DNA of 64,000 nt from Chloroflexota bacterium (GTDB lineage Bacteria > Chloroflexota > Dehalococcoidia > DSTF01 > RBG-16-68-14): assembly GCA_029262675.1 (NCBI GenBank), contig JAJCYW010000011.1, forward strand, positions 1 to 64,000. The letters are read 5' to 3'. Position numbers and translations under genes: made by a program. This document shows, piece by piece, positions 17,223-25,831 of this stretch (within the stretch, counting starts at the first letter, position 1; each line of letters begins with the position of its first letter). The notes below the pieces were generated by a model. That model was not told the origin of the DNA and did not search any database. It saw only the letters and a list, made by a program, of their open reading frames with translations.

Positions 17223-18050
17223 CTACCCGAACCGGCCCGTGATGTAATCTTCCGTCCGCTGCTCTTCTGGGTTCGTGAACACGCGCTGTGCCGGCCCGTA
17301 CTCTATCAAGCGGCCGGCCCCGTCCTCGGCGGAGAGCATGAAGGCCGTGAAATCGGAGACGCGCGCCGCCTGCTGCATGTTGTGCGTAACGATGATGATC
17401 GTAAAGTCCTTCACCAGCTCCCGGATCAGGTCCTCGATCTTTAGTGTCGCGATCGGGTCCAGCGCCGAGCACGGCTCGTCCATCAGGATCACGTCCGGAC
17501 CGACCGCCAGCGCCCGCGCGATGCAGAGCCGCTGTTGCTGGCCGCCGGAGAGCGCAAGGCCGGACTTCTTCAAGTCGTCCTTCACCTCATCGAACAGCGC
17601 CGCCTGCTTCAGCGAACGCTCGACAAGCTCGTCCATGTCGCCGTCGTAGCCGTTCACGCGCGCGCCGAACGCAACGTTGTCGTAGATCGATTTCGGGAAC
17701 GGATTCGGCTTCTGGAACACCATCCCGATCCTTCGCCTCACCTCCACCGGGTCGATGTCCGCCGCGTAGATGTTCTGGCTGTGGTACGTAACCTCTCCGG
17801 CCAGCCGGGTGCCGGGAATCAGGTCGTTCATGCGGTTCAGGCATCGCAGCAGCGTGCTCTTGCCGCAGCCGGACGGCCCGATCAGCGCCGTGACGCGATT
17901 TATCGGGAAGTCCATCGTCACGTCGGCCAGCGCCCGCTTGTTGCCATACCAAAAGTTCAGATCCCGCAGCGAGATCAGCGTTTCGCCGAAATCCTGCGCC
18001 GCCCCTTCTTGAGGTCGACCATGTTGCACCGTTCTCACGTTGACCGTCAA
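17223..18050 (-). CDS. pstB: Phosphate ABC transporter ATP-binding protein PstB
   Basis: 275 residues. Walker A is GPSGCGKST, the signature [17 protein letters not shown], Walker [16 protein letters not shown], and the H-loop [10 protein letters not shown]. PstB powers phosphate import through PstC and PstA. The start is uncertain: a TTG at 18050 fits with GGTGAG just upstream; GTG codons at 18038 and 18029 are alternatives. A gap of 85 nt separates it from pstA. Confidence 0.95.
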   Translation of the reverse strand: MTVNVRTVQHGRPQEGAAQDFGETLISLRDLNFWYGNKRALADVTMDFPINRVTALIGPSGCGKSTLLRCLNRMNDLIPGTRLAGEVTYHSQNIYAADIDPVEVRRRIGMVFQKPNPFPKSIYDNVAFGARVNGYDGDMDELVERSLKQAALFDEVKDDLKKSGLALSGGQQQRLCIARALAVGPDVILMDEPCSALDPIATLKIEDLIRELVKDFTIIIVTHNMQQAARVSDFTAFMLSAEDGAGRLIEYGPAQRVFTNPEEQRTEDYITGRFG

Positions 18051-18135
18051 CTGCTCACCAACCGTCTCCTCTGCGCGTCTTAGTTCCCAACGTTACCATG
18101 TCCACCCTTCCTCTGCCTCCACAGCGCTACGTTAG

Positions 18136-19017
18136 CTACTCACGGCGGAAGCGCTCTCGGATGACGGCAGCCAGCAGGTTCAGCGACAGCACCGCCGCCA
18201 TGAGCACGATGATGGCCGCAGAGGCGTTGACCTGGAATCCCTGCTGGCTCGGACGGACCGACCAGTTGTAGATCTGGATCGGCACTGTAGTGAAGTCATC
18301 GAATAGGCTCGTGTTGTCCCATGCGATGAATGTGAATGCGCCGATCATAATCAGCGCCGCCGTCTCGCCCGCCGCGCGCGAGAGCGCCAGGATTATGCCC
18401 GTCATGATCCCCGGCATCGCCTGCGGCAGCACGTGGTGGCGCACCGTCTGCCAGTGCGTCGAGCCCAACGCCAGCGACCCATCCCGCAGGCTCTGCGGCA
18501 CCTGCCGGATCGCCTCCTGCGACGCGATCACCGTCATCGGAATGATCATCACCGCCAGCGTCAGCGCCCCGGCTAGAATGCTGGGCCCCAGATCATAGAA
18601 CCGCACGAAGACCGCCAGCCCCAGGATGCCGTAGATGATGCTAGGCACGCCTGCCAGGTTCGCCAGATTCAGCTTGACGATACTGACCAGCCAGTGCTTC
18701 GGCGCGAACTCCTCGATCCAGATCGCCGTGCCGATCGCGACGGGGAAGGCCAGCACCACTGTCGCGGCCAGCACCCAGATCGAACCGAGTATCGACGAGC
18801 GGAGGCCGGCACGCTCCGCGAACCGCGACGGGTAGTTGTTCAGGAAGTCCCACGTCAGCCGTGACGCGCCGGAGTCGAACGTGTCGTACGCCAGGTACGC
18901 CAGCACGCCGACGCCGACGAGGCTAGCGGCCAGCAATACGTATCGCGAACCGCGAGAGATCGCCTGCCTGCGCGCCACGCGACCCGTCGCCTGGAGCTTG
19001 ACCGGAGCGACGGCCAT
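18136..19017 (-). CDS. pstA: Phosphate ABC transporter permease PstA
   Basis: 293 residues with about six membrane helices and the binding-protein-dependent permease loop DGSLALGSTHWQTVRHHVLP (EAA-type). It ends SLNLLAAVIRERFRR. Its ATG overlaps the pstC stop by one base (TAATG at 19015-19019), so the two subunits are coupled. Confidence 0.95.
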   Translation of the reverse strand: MAVAPVKLQATGRVARRQAISRGSRYVLLAASLVGVGVLAYLAYDTFDSGASRLTWDFLNNYPSRFAERAGLRSSILGSIWVLAATVVLAFPVAIGTAIWIEEFAPKHWLVSIVKLNLANLAGVPSIIYGILGLAVFVRFYDLGPSILAGALTLAVMIIPMTVIASQEAIRQVPQSLRDGSLALGSTHWQTVRHHVLPQAMPGIMTGIILALSRAAGETAALIMIGAFTFIAWDNTSLFDDFTTVPIQIYNWSVRPSQQGFQVNASAAIIVLMAAVLSLNLLAAVIRERFRRE

Positions 19018-19964
19018 TACTCGTACACCTCCCGGAAGCGGTTCACGAGGACCGTCGCCGCCACGTTGAACGACAGCGTGATCAGGAACAGCATCGCGCC
19101 GACGGCGAACAACGACTGGTAGTCAATTGTTCCCCGCGCGGCGTCTCCCAACCCGACTTGCAGCATGTAGCCCGTCATCGTCTGGATGCTCTCCAGCGGC
19201 GAGAGCGTGAGCTGCGGCGTCGAGCCGGCCGCGATCGCGACGATCATCGTCTCGCCTACCGCCCGCGCGATCGCCAGCAGGACCGATGCCATCACGCCGG
19301 AGAGCGCCGCGGGCACCACCACACGGGTCGCCACCTCCAACCGTGTTGCGCCCAGACCGTAGGCGGCGTCGCGCAGGTCGCGCGGCACGCTCGCCATCGC
19401 GTCCTCGGAGATCGACGCGATCGTCGGCAGCACCATCACCGCCAGCATCACGCTGGCCGAGAGGCTATTGAAGATCGGCAGGTCGTTACCGAAAATCGGC
19501 CGCAGGACTTCCAGCGTGATCACGTTCACGGCGAAGTACGCGTACACCACCGTCGGCACGCCGGCCAGCGATTCCAGCATCGGCTTCAGGATGCGGCGCG
19601 TGCGCGGCGCGGCGTACTCGCTCAGGTAGATTGCCGTCGCCATGCCGAGCGGCAGCGCCAGTACCAGCGCCCAGAACACGACGTTCACCGTCCCCGCCAC
19701 CAACTCCCAGATACCAAACGATACCGGCGTGAAAAGCGGCTGCCACTCCGTCTCCAGGAAGAAGTCGGCGAACGACACTTCCTGGAAGAACGTCGCGCTC
19801 TCGCTGAAAAGCACGTAGATGATCAGCCCCGTCGTGACCATGGAGAACGTGGCGCAGAGGACGAGCAGGCCCAAGATCAGCACCTCGCCGCTGCGCTTGA
19901 ACGACCGCTTGCGCAGCGCTCGGTGGACCGCCTCCTGCCCGGCTCCCGCTAGCGACTGCTGCAT
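19017..19964 (-). CDS. pstC: Phosphate ABC transporter permease PstC
   Basis: 315 residues, about six helices. The EAA-like loop is DAAYGLGATRLEVATRVVVP, followed by AIARAVGETMIVAIAAG, a strongly conserved PstC segment. It pairs with PstA in the channel. Gap of 103 nt after pstS, in which I see nothing else. Confidence 0.95.
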   Translation of the reverse strand: MQQSLAGAGQEAVHRALRKRSFKRSGEVLILGLLVLCATFSMVTTGLIIYVLFSESATFFQEVSFADFFLETEWQPLFTPVSFGIWELVAGTVNVVFWALVLALPLGMATAIYLSEYAAPRTRRILKPMLESLAGVPTVVYAYFAVNVITLEVLRPIFGNDLPIFNSLSASVMLAVMVLPTIASISEDAMASVPRDLRDAAYGLGATRLEVATRVVVPAALSGVMASVLLAIARAVGETMIVAIAAGSTPQLTLSPLESIQTMTGYMLQVGLGDAARGTIDYQSLFAVGAMLFLITLSFNVAATVLVNRFREVYE

Positions 19965-20067
19965 TACGTCTGCCCCGTCATCGTTCTACTGCCTGCGGCC
20001 GGAGCCGCGAACGGCCGTCCTAGCGTCATCCGCAGTCCCCTGCCCTGCCGCGATCGCGCTCTCGGCA

Positions 20068-21117
20068 TCACTGCGGCAGGAACGGCTCGAGCTTCGCGAG
20101 CTGCTCGTCCAGCACGTCGTCTGGCATCGTGATGTAGCCCACCTCCGGCACCAGCAAGTAGCTGCTCTCCAGAAAGAACTTCACGACGCCCAGCACCTCC
20201 GGACGGTCGCGCAGGAACGCGGCCCGCGTATAGATGAAAAGCGGGCGGCTGAGCGGCTTGTACGACCCGTCCAGCGCCGTATCGAACGTCGGCGCGACGC
20301 AGCCGTCGCCGCCGTCTATGGGCACGGCCTGCAGGCCCTCGCCCACCGCCAGGAAGTAGGCGAAGCCGAAGTAGCCGATAGCATTGGCGTCGTTCTCGAT
20401 GCCCAGCGCCAGCACGTTGTCGTCCTCCGAGGCCGTGCCGTCGCCGCGATGCGACGCGTTCTCGTCGACGTCCTCGATGATGGCCTCAACGAAGTAGTCG
20501 AACGTGCCGGAGTCCGCGCCTGGATAGTACGGGAGCATCTCGTCGTCGGGCCAGCCAGCGCGGACGTCGCTCCAGCTCGACGCGCCGCCGTTGCGGAACG
20601 CCGTGTGCAGCTCGTCCACCGTCAGGCAGTCGACGAAGTCGTTGTCCGGCGACACCAGCACCGTCAGCGCGTCGATGCCAACCTGCAGCTCGACGATGTC
20701 GTCGATGCCGTTGCCGGCGCAGGCCTCCACCTCCGAGTCCCTGATCGGCCGCGAAGCGTTGCTGATGTCCGTATCGCCGCGACAGAACTTCTCGAAGCCG
20801 GCGCCGGTGCCGGAGAACCCTACGTTGACGCGTACATCGGAGACGAAGCTGAACTCCTCGGCCACTGCTTCCGCGATCGGAAACACAGTCGACGAGCCGT
20901 CGATGCGGACCTTGCCGCTCAGCTCTCTGTAGTCGAGTTCTCCCGGGCCAGGCGTGTTGAACGGGACAGTGCCGGTGCCACGACCGGCGCAGGCGGCCAA
21001 GAACAGCGTCGCGAGCACCACGGCCATCGCCACCAGCGCGACCTTCCCGGCCGCATCTCCCCTAGCCGCCGCTATTTGCGTCCGCCGGCTCGTTCCTGGC
21101 GTCTTCTTGGTCTTCAC
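20068..21117 (-). CDS. pstS: Phosphate-binding lipoprotein PstS
   Basis: 349 residues. Signal peptide with lipobox LFLAACAG near residue 44. The mature protein has the phosphate-site segments VRIDGSSTVFPIAEAVAEEF, VGFSGTGAGFEKFC and DISNASRPI, then PGADSGTFDYFVE. It captures phosphate outside the membrane. A four-repeat Pho box at 21140-21177 and a TATCGT hexamer (21124-21129) only 6 nt before the ATG indicate phosphate-starvation control with a leaderless transcript. Confidence 0.95.
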   Translation of the reverse strand: MKTKKTPGTSRRTQIAAARGDAAGKVALVAMAVVLATLFLAACAGRGTGTVPFNTPGPGELDYRELSGKVRIDGSSTVFPIAEAVAEEFSFVSDVRVNVGFSGTGAGFEKFCRGDTDISNASRPIRDSEVEACAGNGIDDIVELQVGIDALTVLVSPDNDFVDCLTVDELHTAFRNGGASSWSDVRAGWPDDEMLPYYPGADSGTFDYFVEAIIEDVDENASHRGDGTASEDDNVLALGIENDANAIGYFGFAYFLAVGEGLQAVPIDGGDGCVAPTFDTALDGSYKPLSRPLFIYTRAAFLRDRPEVLGVVKFFLESSYLLVPEVGYITMPDDVLDEQLAKLEPFLPQ

Positions 21118-21123
21118 ACAACC

Positions 21124-21129
21124 ACGATA
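21124..21129 (-). promoter_or_regulatory. -10-like element of the pst promoter
   Basis: TATCGT on the minus strand, 6 nt before the pstS ATG at 21117. No good -35 is seen; the Pho box occupies that position, as expected for an activator-dependent promoter. Confidence 0.5.
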
Positions 21130-21139
21130 GCCGCCGCCT

Positions 21140-21177
21140 CGTTAACGCGGGGTTAAGGCCGGTGAACGCCCCGTAAA
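21140..21177 (-). promoter_or_regulatory. Candidate Pho box, four direct repeats
   Basis: On the minus strand: TTTACG, 5 nt, TTCACC, 4 nt, TTAACC, 5 nt, TTAACG. This is close to the Bacillus PhoP pattern of TT(A/C/T)ACA direct repeats with about 5-nt spacers. It spans about -23 to -60 relative to the pstS start. The PhoB/PhoR-like pair at 24474-26515 is the obvious partner. Confidence 0.72.
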
Positions 21178-21279
21178 ACCTCGCCAGTCGCTGCCGCGCC
21201 GCCGGTCAGTGGCGCTCACGAGGTCGATGTCTGCCACAGTGGTGGGAGTCTGGCACTTAGATGTTAGGAGTGGGGCATG

Positions 21280-21963
21280 TCAGCCGGAGGCCGGGCGCGC
21301 CTTGGCTGGCGTTCCACGCACCCATTCAGCGAAGGACGCATCCGAAAGCCCCCGCTTGTTCATCTCGTCTGCCCAGAGTGCGAGTGCTTGTCTCATCGAA
21401 TCCATATCGGTTCGCCAAACTGGTCCAAGATACTCAATCCAGAGGTCCATCTCCTCCGTCGTGACCTCCCGCTGCGCTCGGGCAGATCGTTCAGCCCAGT
21501 CGACGATAAACTCGGCAAACTTCTTGTCGACAGCGTCTTTCGGCTCCGACCAACCAGAGTCCTCAGAGTAGTTCGTATAGAAGCCGCGCTGCTTAAGTCT
21601 GTTGAGGACTGCTGGATGGTCTGACTTCGGGTCGGTGCTAGCTCTCAAGTCATCAAATGTTCGGGCGCCTTGGGCTGCCAGCAGAGGTATTATCCAGCTT
21701 GTGTTCTTCTTAGAGTGGTTGCGAAAACTGCGCCATGCGTCAGCTGCTTCGCCTTCGTCGCGAGCCAGCGCCAGCTCCCGCAATATCGACATCTTCCCCT
21801 CTTCTTCAATCGAGAGTGCAGCCAGAGAAGCTGCCGCAGCATGGCTTCCTGCCACTAGGAGCGTGCGAGCGTCCTCTGCTAGCTGCCGCGAATTCCTAAG
21901 CGCAGCATTCACCCCGTCGGCGATTTGCTGCGCGCTCATGAGGCCGCGAAACTGCTTATTCAT
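21280..21963 (-). CDS. AbiV-like abortive infection family protein
   Basis: 227 residues. The N-terminal part matches the AbiV pattern: NAALRNSRQLAEDARTLL followed by HAAAASLAALSIEEEGKMSI, a helical A-rich segment ending EExGK. It ends with a less familiar helical region. AbiV proteins give lactococci resistance to phage by blocking phage translation; a defence role here is an inference from the family. Start at ATG 21963; a TTG lies 12 nt upstream. GC is visibly lower than in the pst genes, and the gene lies between pstS and the sensor kinase, suggesting acquisition by transfer. Confidence 0.72.
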   Translation of the reverse strand: MNKQFRGLMSAQQIADGVNAALRNSRQLAEDARTLLVAGSHAAAASLAALSIEEEGKMSILRELALARDEGEAADAWRSFRNHSKKNTSWIIPLLAAQGARTFDDLRASTDPKSDHPAVLNRLKQRGFYTNYSEDSGWSEPKDAVDKKFAEFIVDWAERSARAQREVTTEEMDLWIEYLGPVWRTDMDSMRQALALWADEMNKRGLSDASFAEWVRGTPAKARPASG

Positions 21964-22098
21964 ACCAACATCCAACAGACGTCGGAAACGGGGAAGGCAT
22001 CACCACCGGCTCCTTCGGTCGGATTCTACCAGAAGGAACTAGGGCGAGACGTACTTGCCTTAGTAGAGCCCCTACGGTGTCGGCGGTTCTGGTTCTCC

Positions 22099-22758
22099 CT
22101 ATTCCACAGAAGCCGCCGTATCAGAGCTCATCCCGAGACGAGCAGCCACAGCAAAGACATGATCGATTAGCTCCTCAGTGAAAGCAACAGCATCATCCGC
22201 ATCCTCTTTCGTAACGCTGTCCAAGCCGTCTTCTCCTGGATGCGCACCAGTATTGCCAAATGCACGAACCCTGTGAGCAGCCTCATTCAGTAGTGGCGTA
22301 ATCTTCCGCTCTGCCTCCAGCCAGTCGATTTGGTCTATCAGTCTTTTCTTCGGTGCGCCTAGCTTGACTGCAGTGCCCTGTATCGCCCGGCGACACATCG
22401 CAGCGCACGCTTTCGAAGCCCCGACTGCGCGGCACTTCAGAGCCTCTCTGAAATCTTCGGCAATGGGCCCCGGGACGGACGGGTCAGTAGCGACCTTCGG
22501 CACTGCCGTCGGAAAGAAATCTATCACTCTCTTGAGATCGCTTTCGTAAGCGTGGATCAGCACAATGAATTTGCAGCTTGCGCAAATGCCAAAACCGACG
22601 GCGGGCGCGTTTGGGTGTCCTTCCCTGGCGTTAAGCGGCTCGAAGTGCGCGTATGCTCTGCATTTAGGACAGGTCAGATTAGGCACGGCTGCGGCTAGCT
22701 CCTGAATCAACGCGCCAAGAACGCCACGGTAGCCGATCAGCGCAGGCGCTGCAAGCAA
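22099..22758 (-). CDS. DUF4145-like protein with a zinc-ribbon-like N-terminus
   Basis: About 219 residues. Two Cys pairs (CPKC near residue 30 and CASC near 59) form a likely zinc-binding part. The helical part EDFREALKCRAVGASKACAA followed by MCRRAIQ is typical of DUF4145, a domain often found in restriction and defence contexts. FGNTGAHPGEDG is another characteristic stretch. The start is uncertain: the frame opens with a TTG that touches a TATAAT (22758-22763, minus strand), so the real start may be downstream. Lower GC than the flanks; probably co-acquired with the AbiV-like gene. Confidence 0.65.
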   Translation of the reverse strand: MLAAPALIGYRGVLGALIQELAAAVPNLTCPKCRAYAHFEPLNAREGHPNAPAVGFGICASCKFIVLIHAYESDLKRVIDFFPTAVPKVATDPSVPGPIAEDFREALKCRAVGASKACAAMCRRAIQGTAVKLGAPKKRLIDQIDWLEAERKITPLLNEAAHRVRAFGNTGAHPGEDGLDSVTKEDADDAVAFTEELIDHVFAVAARLGMSSDTAASVE

Positions 22759-22879
22759 TTATACAGAAGACTGGAGGCACCAAGGGCCGCGCAGGTCTTC
22801 TCACGCGACCGTCGGCCTGGGCGAGCGGCGGAGGTTCACGGCCGTCACCCATCCGAATCTGGGTGTTCTGAGGTTGTGT

Positions 22880-23022
22880 CTACGTCGCCGCCGTAACCGG
22901 CAGCGTGAACGTGAACGTGGAGCCCTGCCCCTCCACGCTCTCCACAGTGATACTCCCGCCGTGCGCCTCCACCCTGTGCTTCGCGATCGCCAGCCCCAGC
23001 CCCGTGCCGCTCCTCCCGCGCT
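22880..23022 (-). pseudogene. Truncated copy of the 3' end of the PhoR-like kinase gene
   Basis: On the minus strand this encodes [20 protein letters not shown] and continues to [10 protein letters not shown] and a TAG at 22880. It matches the last 46 or so codons of the intact kinase gene (24474-24617), about 90% identical at DNA level by eye. Similarity stops sharply at 23022 and at the stop codon. No start or catalytic core remains, so it is non-functional. Confidence 0.85.
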
Positions 23023-23195
23023 AAATGCTGCGCTTACCCGAGTGAGCAGCCAACCAAGACTGGCCCAGTCATGGTGCTTGCCCACCTCGTAATCTCGCCA
23101 CCTCCAGCTACGGTTGACGGAGTGTAGCATCCAGCGTGGACAGTGGCTGCTATCATGCTCTGGCAATCCAGGTCCATAGTGTCCTGAGAAGGTTA

Positions 23196-23789
23196 ATGCC
23201 CCAGACAAGACACGACGAATACTATTGGCAAGGAGAGCGCATCCGGCTTCGCCCGATGCATGCGGATGACGCCGGACTCTGGCTTTCTGAGGAACGCTCA
23301 GACAGTGAGGGCGTGCGCTTCCTCAACTACGGAATAGATCTGCCAAAGTCCGAACACGCAGCCCAGTCCTTCGCGGAAAAGTACGCTGAGTTCAACAATC
23401 GGGACGAACGCATGATGTTCTCGATTGAGACCTTGGATGGTGAGTTGATCGGCGGCATCAACATCCACTCGATGAACAAGAAGAACGGCACCTTTGAGAC
23501 AGGTAGTCGCATCTATCGTTCATTCAGGGGCAGCGGCTTCGGCTTTGAAGCCAAGACCATCATCTTGCGCTACGCCTTTCATGAACTCGGCTACCAGAAG
23601 TACAACATTCGGTGCCTGGATACCAACCTCCCAATGATCAAGCAGGCGACCCGCCTGGGCTGTCATGAGGAGGGGCGCATTCGCCGTCACATCTATACAG
23701 ATGGCGAATACCATGATGAGCTGATCTTCGGGCTGACACGCGAAGAGTTTGATGAGCTCATTGGACGCTTAGAATCCGAGAGCGAATAG
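23196..23789 (+). CDS. GNAT family N-acetyltransferase (RimJ/RimL-like)
   Basis: 197 residues. Begins with the usual RimL-type opening IRLRPMHADDAGLWLSEE; GGINIHSMNKKNGTFETG and RSFRGSGFGFEAKTIILRY (acetyl-CoA loop region) follow, then LDTNLPMIKQATRLGCHEEG and RRHIYTDGEYHDELIFGL. It probably acetylates an amino group of a protein or small molecule. ATG 23196 is preceded by GAGAAGG. GC is lower than the flanking pst and pho genes, in line with the accessory insert. Confidence 0.85.
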   Translation: MPQTRHDEYYWQGERIRLRPMHADDAGLWLSEERSDSEGVRFLNYGIDLPKSEHAAQSFAEKYAEFNNRDERMMFSIETLDGELIGGINIHSMNKKNGTFETGSRIYRSFRGSGFGFEAKTIILRYAFHELGYQKYNIRCLDTNLPMIKQATRLGCHEEGRIRRHIYTDGEYHDELIFGLTREEFDELIGRLESESE

Positions 23790-23918
23790 CATGCTCGCCC
23801 TGTCCCTCTCTGCTGGTCGGGGTGTAGCATGATGGGCGTCGGTCACCGACGGGCTGTTTAGCCCTAGTCGCGACCAGAGACAGGCCGTAGACTATTGGCA
23901 GGATCAGAGGAGGTCAAC

Positions 23919-24437
23919 ATGGACGAGACTGTCATACAGGCCGGGACTCCGCAGGCACCGAGTATGAAGCCCTCTGAACTTGAGCACTTCCTCGCCCAAC
24001 GCCGAGTCGCCGTGTTGAGCTGGTCCACGCCAGGGGGCGAGGTCGTCGCCACGCCCATCTGGTTCACGTATCGAGACGGTACGTTCCTTCTGCACACCAA
24101 CCATCCTTCGACGAAGACGCGAGCGCTCATCAAGAACAGTCAGGTCGCCCTCGTTGTCCAGGACGAAGCGCCGCCCTATCGCTACGTGAGTGTGCGTGGT
24201 CAGGCGCGCCTTCGACAGGAGCCAGAAGCAGCGCTTCGCCTGTACGAAGAACAGGCGCGCGCCTACTTCGGCAGGTTGGGGGGCGGAGTCTATCTCCGTC
24301 GATCACTGGCCGACTACGCCGGCCAGCACGTCATCATCGAGATTACCCCCACGAAGATCAAGGCGATGGACGGCACTGTCGCCGTCGGCCCAATGCAGCT
24401 ATTGGGACTGCGGGCGGCGCGAAAGCTTGGTCTCTAA
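23919..24437 (+). CDS. Split-barrel FMN/F420-dependent oxidoreductase (pyridoxamine 5'-phosphate oxidase family)
   Basis: 172 residues. FLAQRRVAVLSWSTPGGEVV and TPIWFTYRDGTFLLHTNHPS are typical of the split beta-barrel F420/FMN family, followed by RVRGQARL-like RYVSVRGQARLRQEPEA. Members reduce or oxidise small molecules with FMN or F420 in the cytoplasm; the substrate is unknown. AGAGGAGG at 23906-23913 fixes the ATG at 23919. It is convergent with the PhoR-like kinase gene, 36 nt away. Confidence 0.85.
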   Translation: MDETVIQAGTPQAPSMKPSELEHFLAQRRVAVLSWSTPGGEVVATPIWFTYRDGTFLLHTNHPSTKTRALIKNSQVALVVQDEAPPYRYVSVRGQARLRQEPEAALRLYEEQARAYFGRLGGGVYLRRSLADYAGQHVIIEITPTKIKAMDGTVAVGPMQLLGLRAARKLGL

Positions 24438-24473
24438 CGCACCCGAGCATCTGCCAAGCCAAGTGCAACTCGC

Positions 24474-25829
24474 CTACGCAGCTGGCGTGACCGGCAGCGT
24501 GAACGCGAACGTGGAACCCTGCCCCTCGATGCTCTCGACCGAGATCGACCCGCCGTGCGCCTCCACCGTGTGCTTCGCGATCGCCAGCCCCAACCCCGTG
24601 CCGCTCCGCCCGCGGGACTTGTCAGTCTTATAGAATCGCTCGAACACGCGCGGCAGGTCGCTCCGCGCGATGCCGGCGCCGGTGTCCTCGACGCGCACCG
24701 CTATCGCGCCGTCCGCCTGCGAGCCGATGACGCGCACGCTCCCGCCGCTCTCCGTGAACTTCAGCGCGTTGTGGATCAGGCTCTCCGCCACGCGCTCGAT
24801 GCGTTCCGCGTCGCCGAGCGTCTCCGGCAGCGCACCCTCGACCTCGAGTTCCAGCGATACGCCCTGCCTGCGCGCGTTGTGGCCCATCCGCTCCACTGCG
24901 TGAGTGAGCACGGCCTCCATATCGATTGCCTCCCGGGCCAGCGGCTGCGTTCCGGCCTCCAGGCGCGAGAGCTCCAGCAGTTCCTCCACCATCTGCGCCA
25001 GCCGGTCGACCTCGCCGTCGGCGCGCGCCAGGAAGTCGCGCGTCGCCGCCTCGTCGTCTATCGCGCCGCCCACCAGCGTCTCGATGACCGCCTTGATCGC
25101 CGCGATCGGCGTCCGCAGTTCGTGCGAGACGTTGGCGACGAAGTCACGGCGCACCTCGTCCGCCTGCGCGATATCCGTCAGGTCGTGGCAGACGACGAGT
25201 GCCGCCCAGCCGCCGCCGCCGCCCTCGCCCAGAATTGGCGCCGTGGTCACGCGCAACTGGCGGCGCGATGGCAGCCGCACCATGACCGATGCCGACCGCC
25301 CCTCCTCCAGGCTGGCGCGAACGCCCTCCCGCACCTCGTCGTCGGCCAGCACCAGGCCCAGCGCCGTCCCCGACAGCTCCTCCGGCGCGCGCTCAAACAG
25401 CTCCGCGGCCGCCGCGTTCGCGAACACGATCTCGCCCGTGTCGCCCAACGCCAGTATCGCGTCGCTGCTGCTTCCCAGCGCCGCGCGTAATCGATTGCGC
25501 TCCTGCGAGGCCGCGTCCAGCAGCTCGTCCAGCCTGCGTACCGTTTCGTTGAACGCCGAGGCCACCGCGCGGGATTCGCGCGGCCCGCCCACCGTCGCGC
25601 GGCTCTCCATGTCGCCTTCCGCGACGGACTTGGCCGCCGCGATCACGCTGTTCATCGGCCCAAACGCTATGTGCAGCAGCACCAGTGTCGCCAGCAGCCC
25701 GGCCGCCAGCGCCAGCGCCGCCGCGATGAACTCGCCTCGGCTGAGGCCTCCGGCCAGCGCCGCGATCCCCAGGCCCGCGAAGAGCCCTCCGAAGGCCAGC
25801 AGCACCCACACAGGCAGTCGCGAAAGCAC
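24474..25829 (-). CDS. PhoR-like sensor histidine kinase (HAMP-PAS-HisKA-HATPase)
   Basis: 451 residues from a GTG at 25829, 2 nt after the regulator stop. Two N-terminal membrane helices (about 5-55) have almost no loop between them, so there is no extracellular sensor domain. A HAMP-like linker (about 56-110), a PAS domain (about 120-215, SSSDAILALGDTGEIVFANA) and HisKA with FVANVSHELRTPIAAIKAVI follow. HATPase motifs are SLIHNALKFT, VEDTGAGI and [11 protein letters not shown]. This layout matches PhoR. With no periplasmic domain it would sense phosphate through Pst/PhoU, whose genes lie 3 kb away across the accessory insert. Its last 140 bases are duplicated at 22880-23022. Confidence 0.93.
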   Translation of the reverse strand: MLSRLPVWVLLAFGGLFAGLGIAALAGGLSRGEFIAAALALAAGLLATLVLLHIAFGPMNSVIAAAKSVAEGDMESRATVGGPRESRAVASAFNETVRRLDELLDAASQERNRLRAALGSSSDAILALGDTGEIVFANAAAAELFERAPEELSGTALGLVLADDEVREGVRASLEEGRSASVMVRLPSRRQLRVTTAPILGEGGGGGWAALVVCHDLTDIAQADEVRRDFVANVSHELRTPIAAIKAVIETLVGGAIDDEAATRDFLARADGEVDRLAQMVEELLELSRLEAGTQPLAREAIDMEAVLTHAVERMGHNARRQGVSLELEVEGALPETLGDAERIERVAESLIHNALKFTESGGSVRVIGSQADGAIAVRVEDTGAGIARSDLPRVFERFYKTDKSRGRSGTGLGLAIAKHTVEAHGGSISVESIEGQGSTFAFTLPVTPAA

Positions 25830-25831
25830 CC

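Noticed and set aside
19158..19952. 264-codon plus-strand open frame
   Set aside because: Antisense to pstC; composition dominated by Arg, His and Gln as expected for shadow frames.
22801..23208. 135-codon minus-strand open frame covering the kinase fragment
   Set aside because: It is not in the frame of the kinase remnant and has no family resemblance; the remnant frame is open only over the homologous part.
21118..24473. Mobile element carrying the accessory genes
   Set aside because: I looked for a transposase, integrase, tRNA end or terminal inverted repeats and saw none; only the kinase-end duplication hints at a mechanism.
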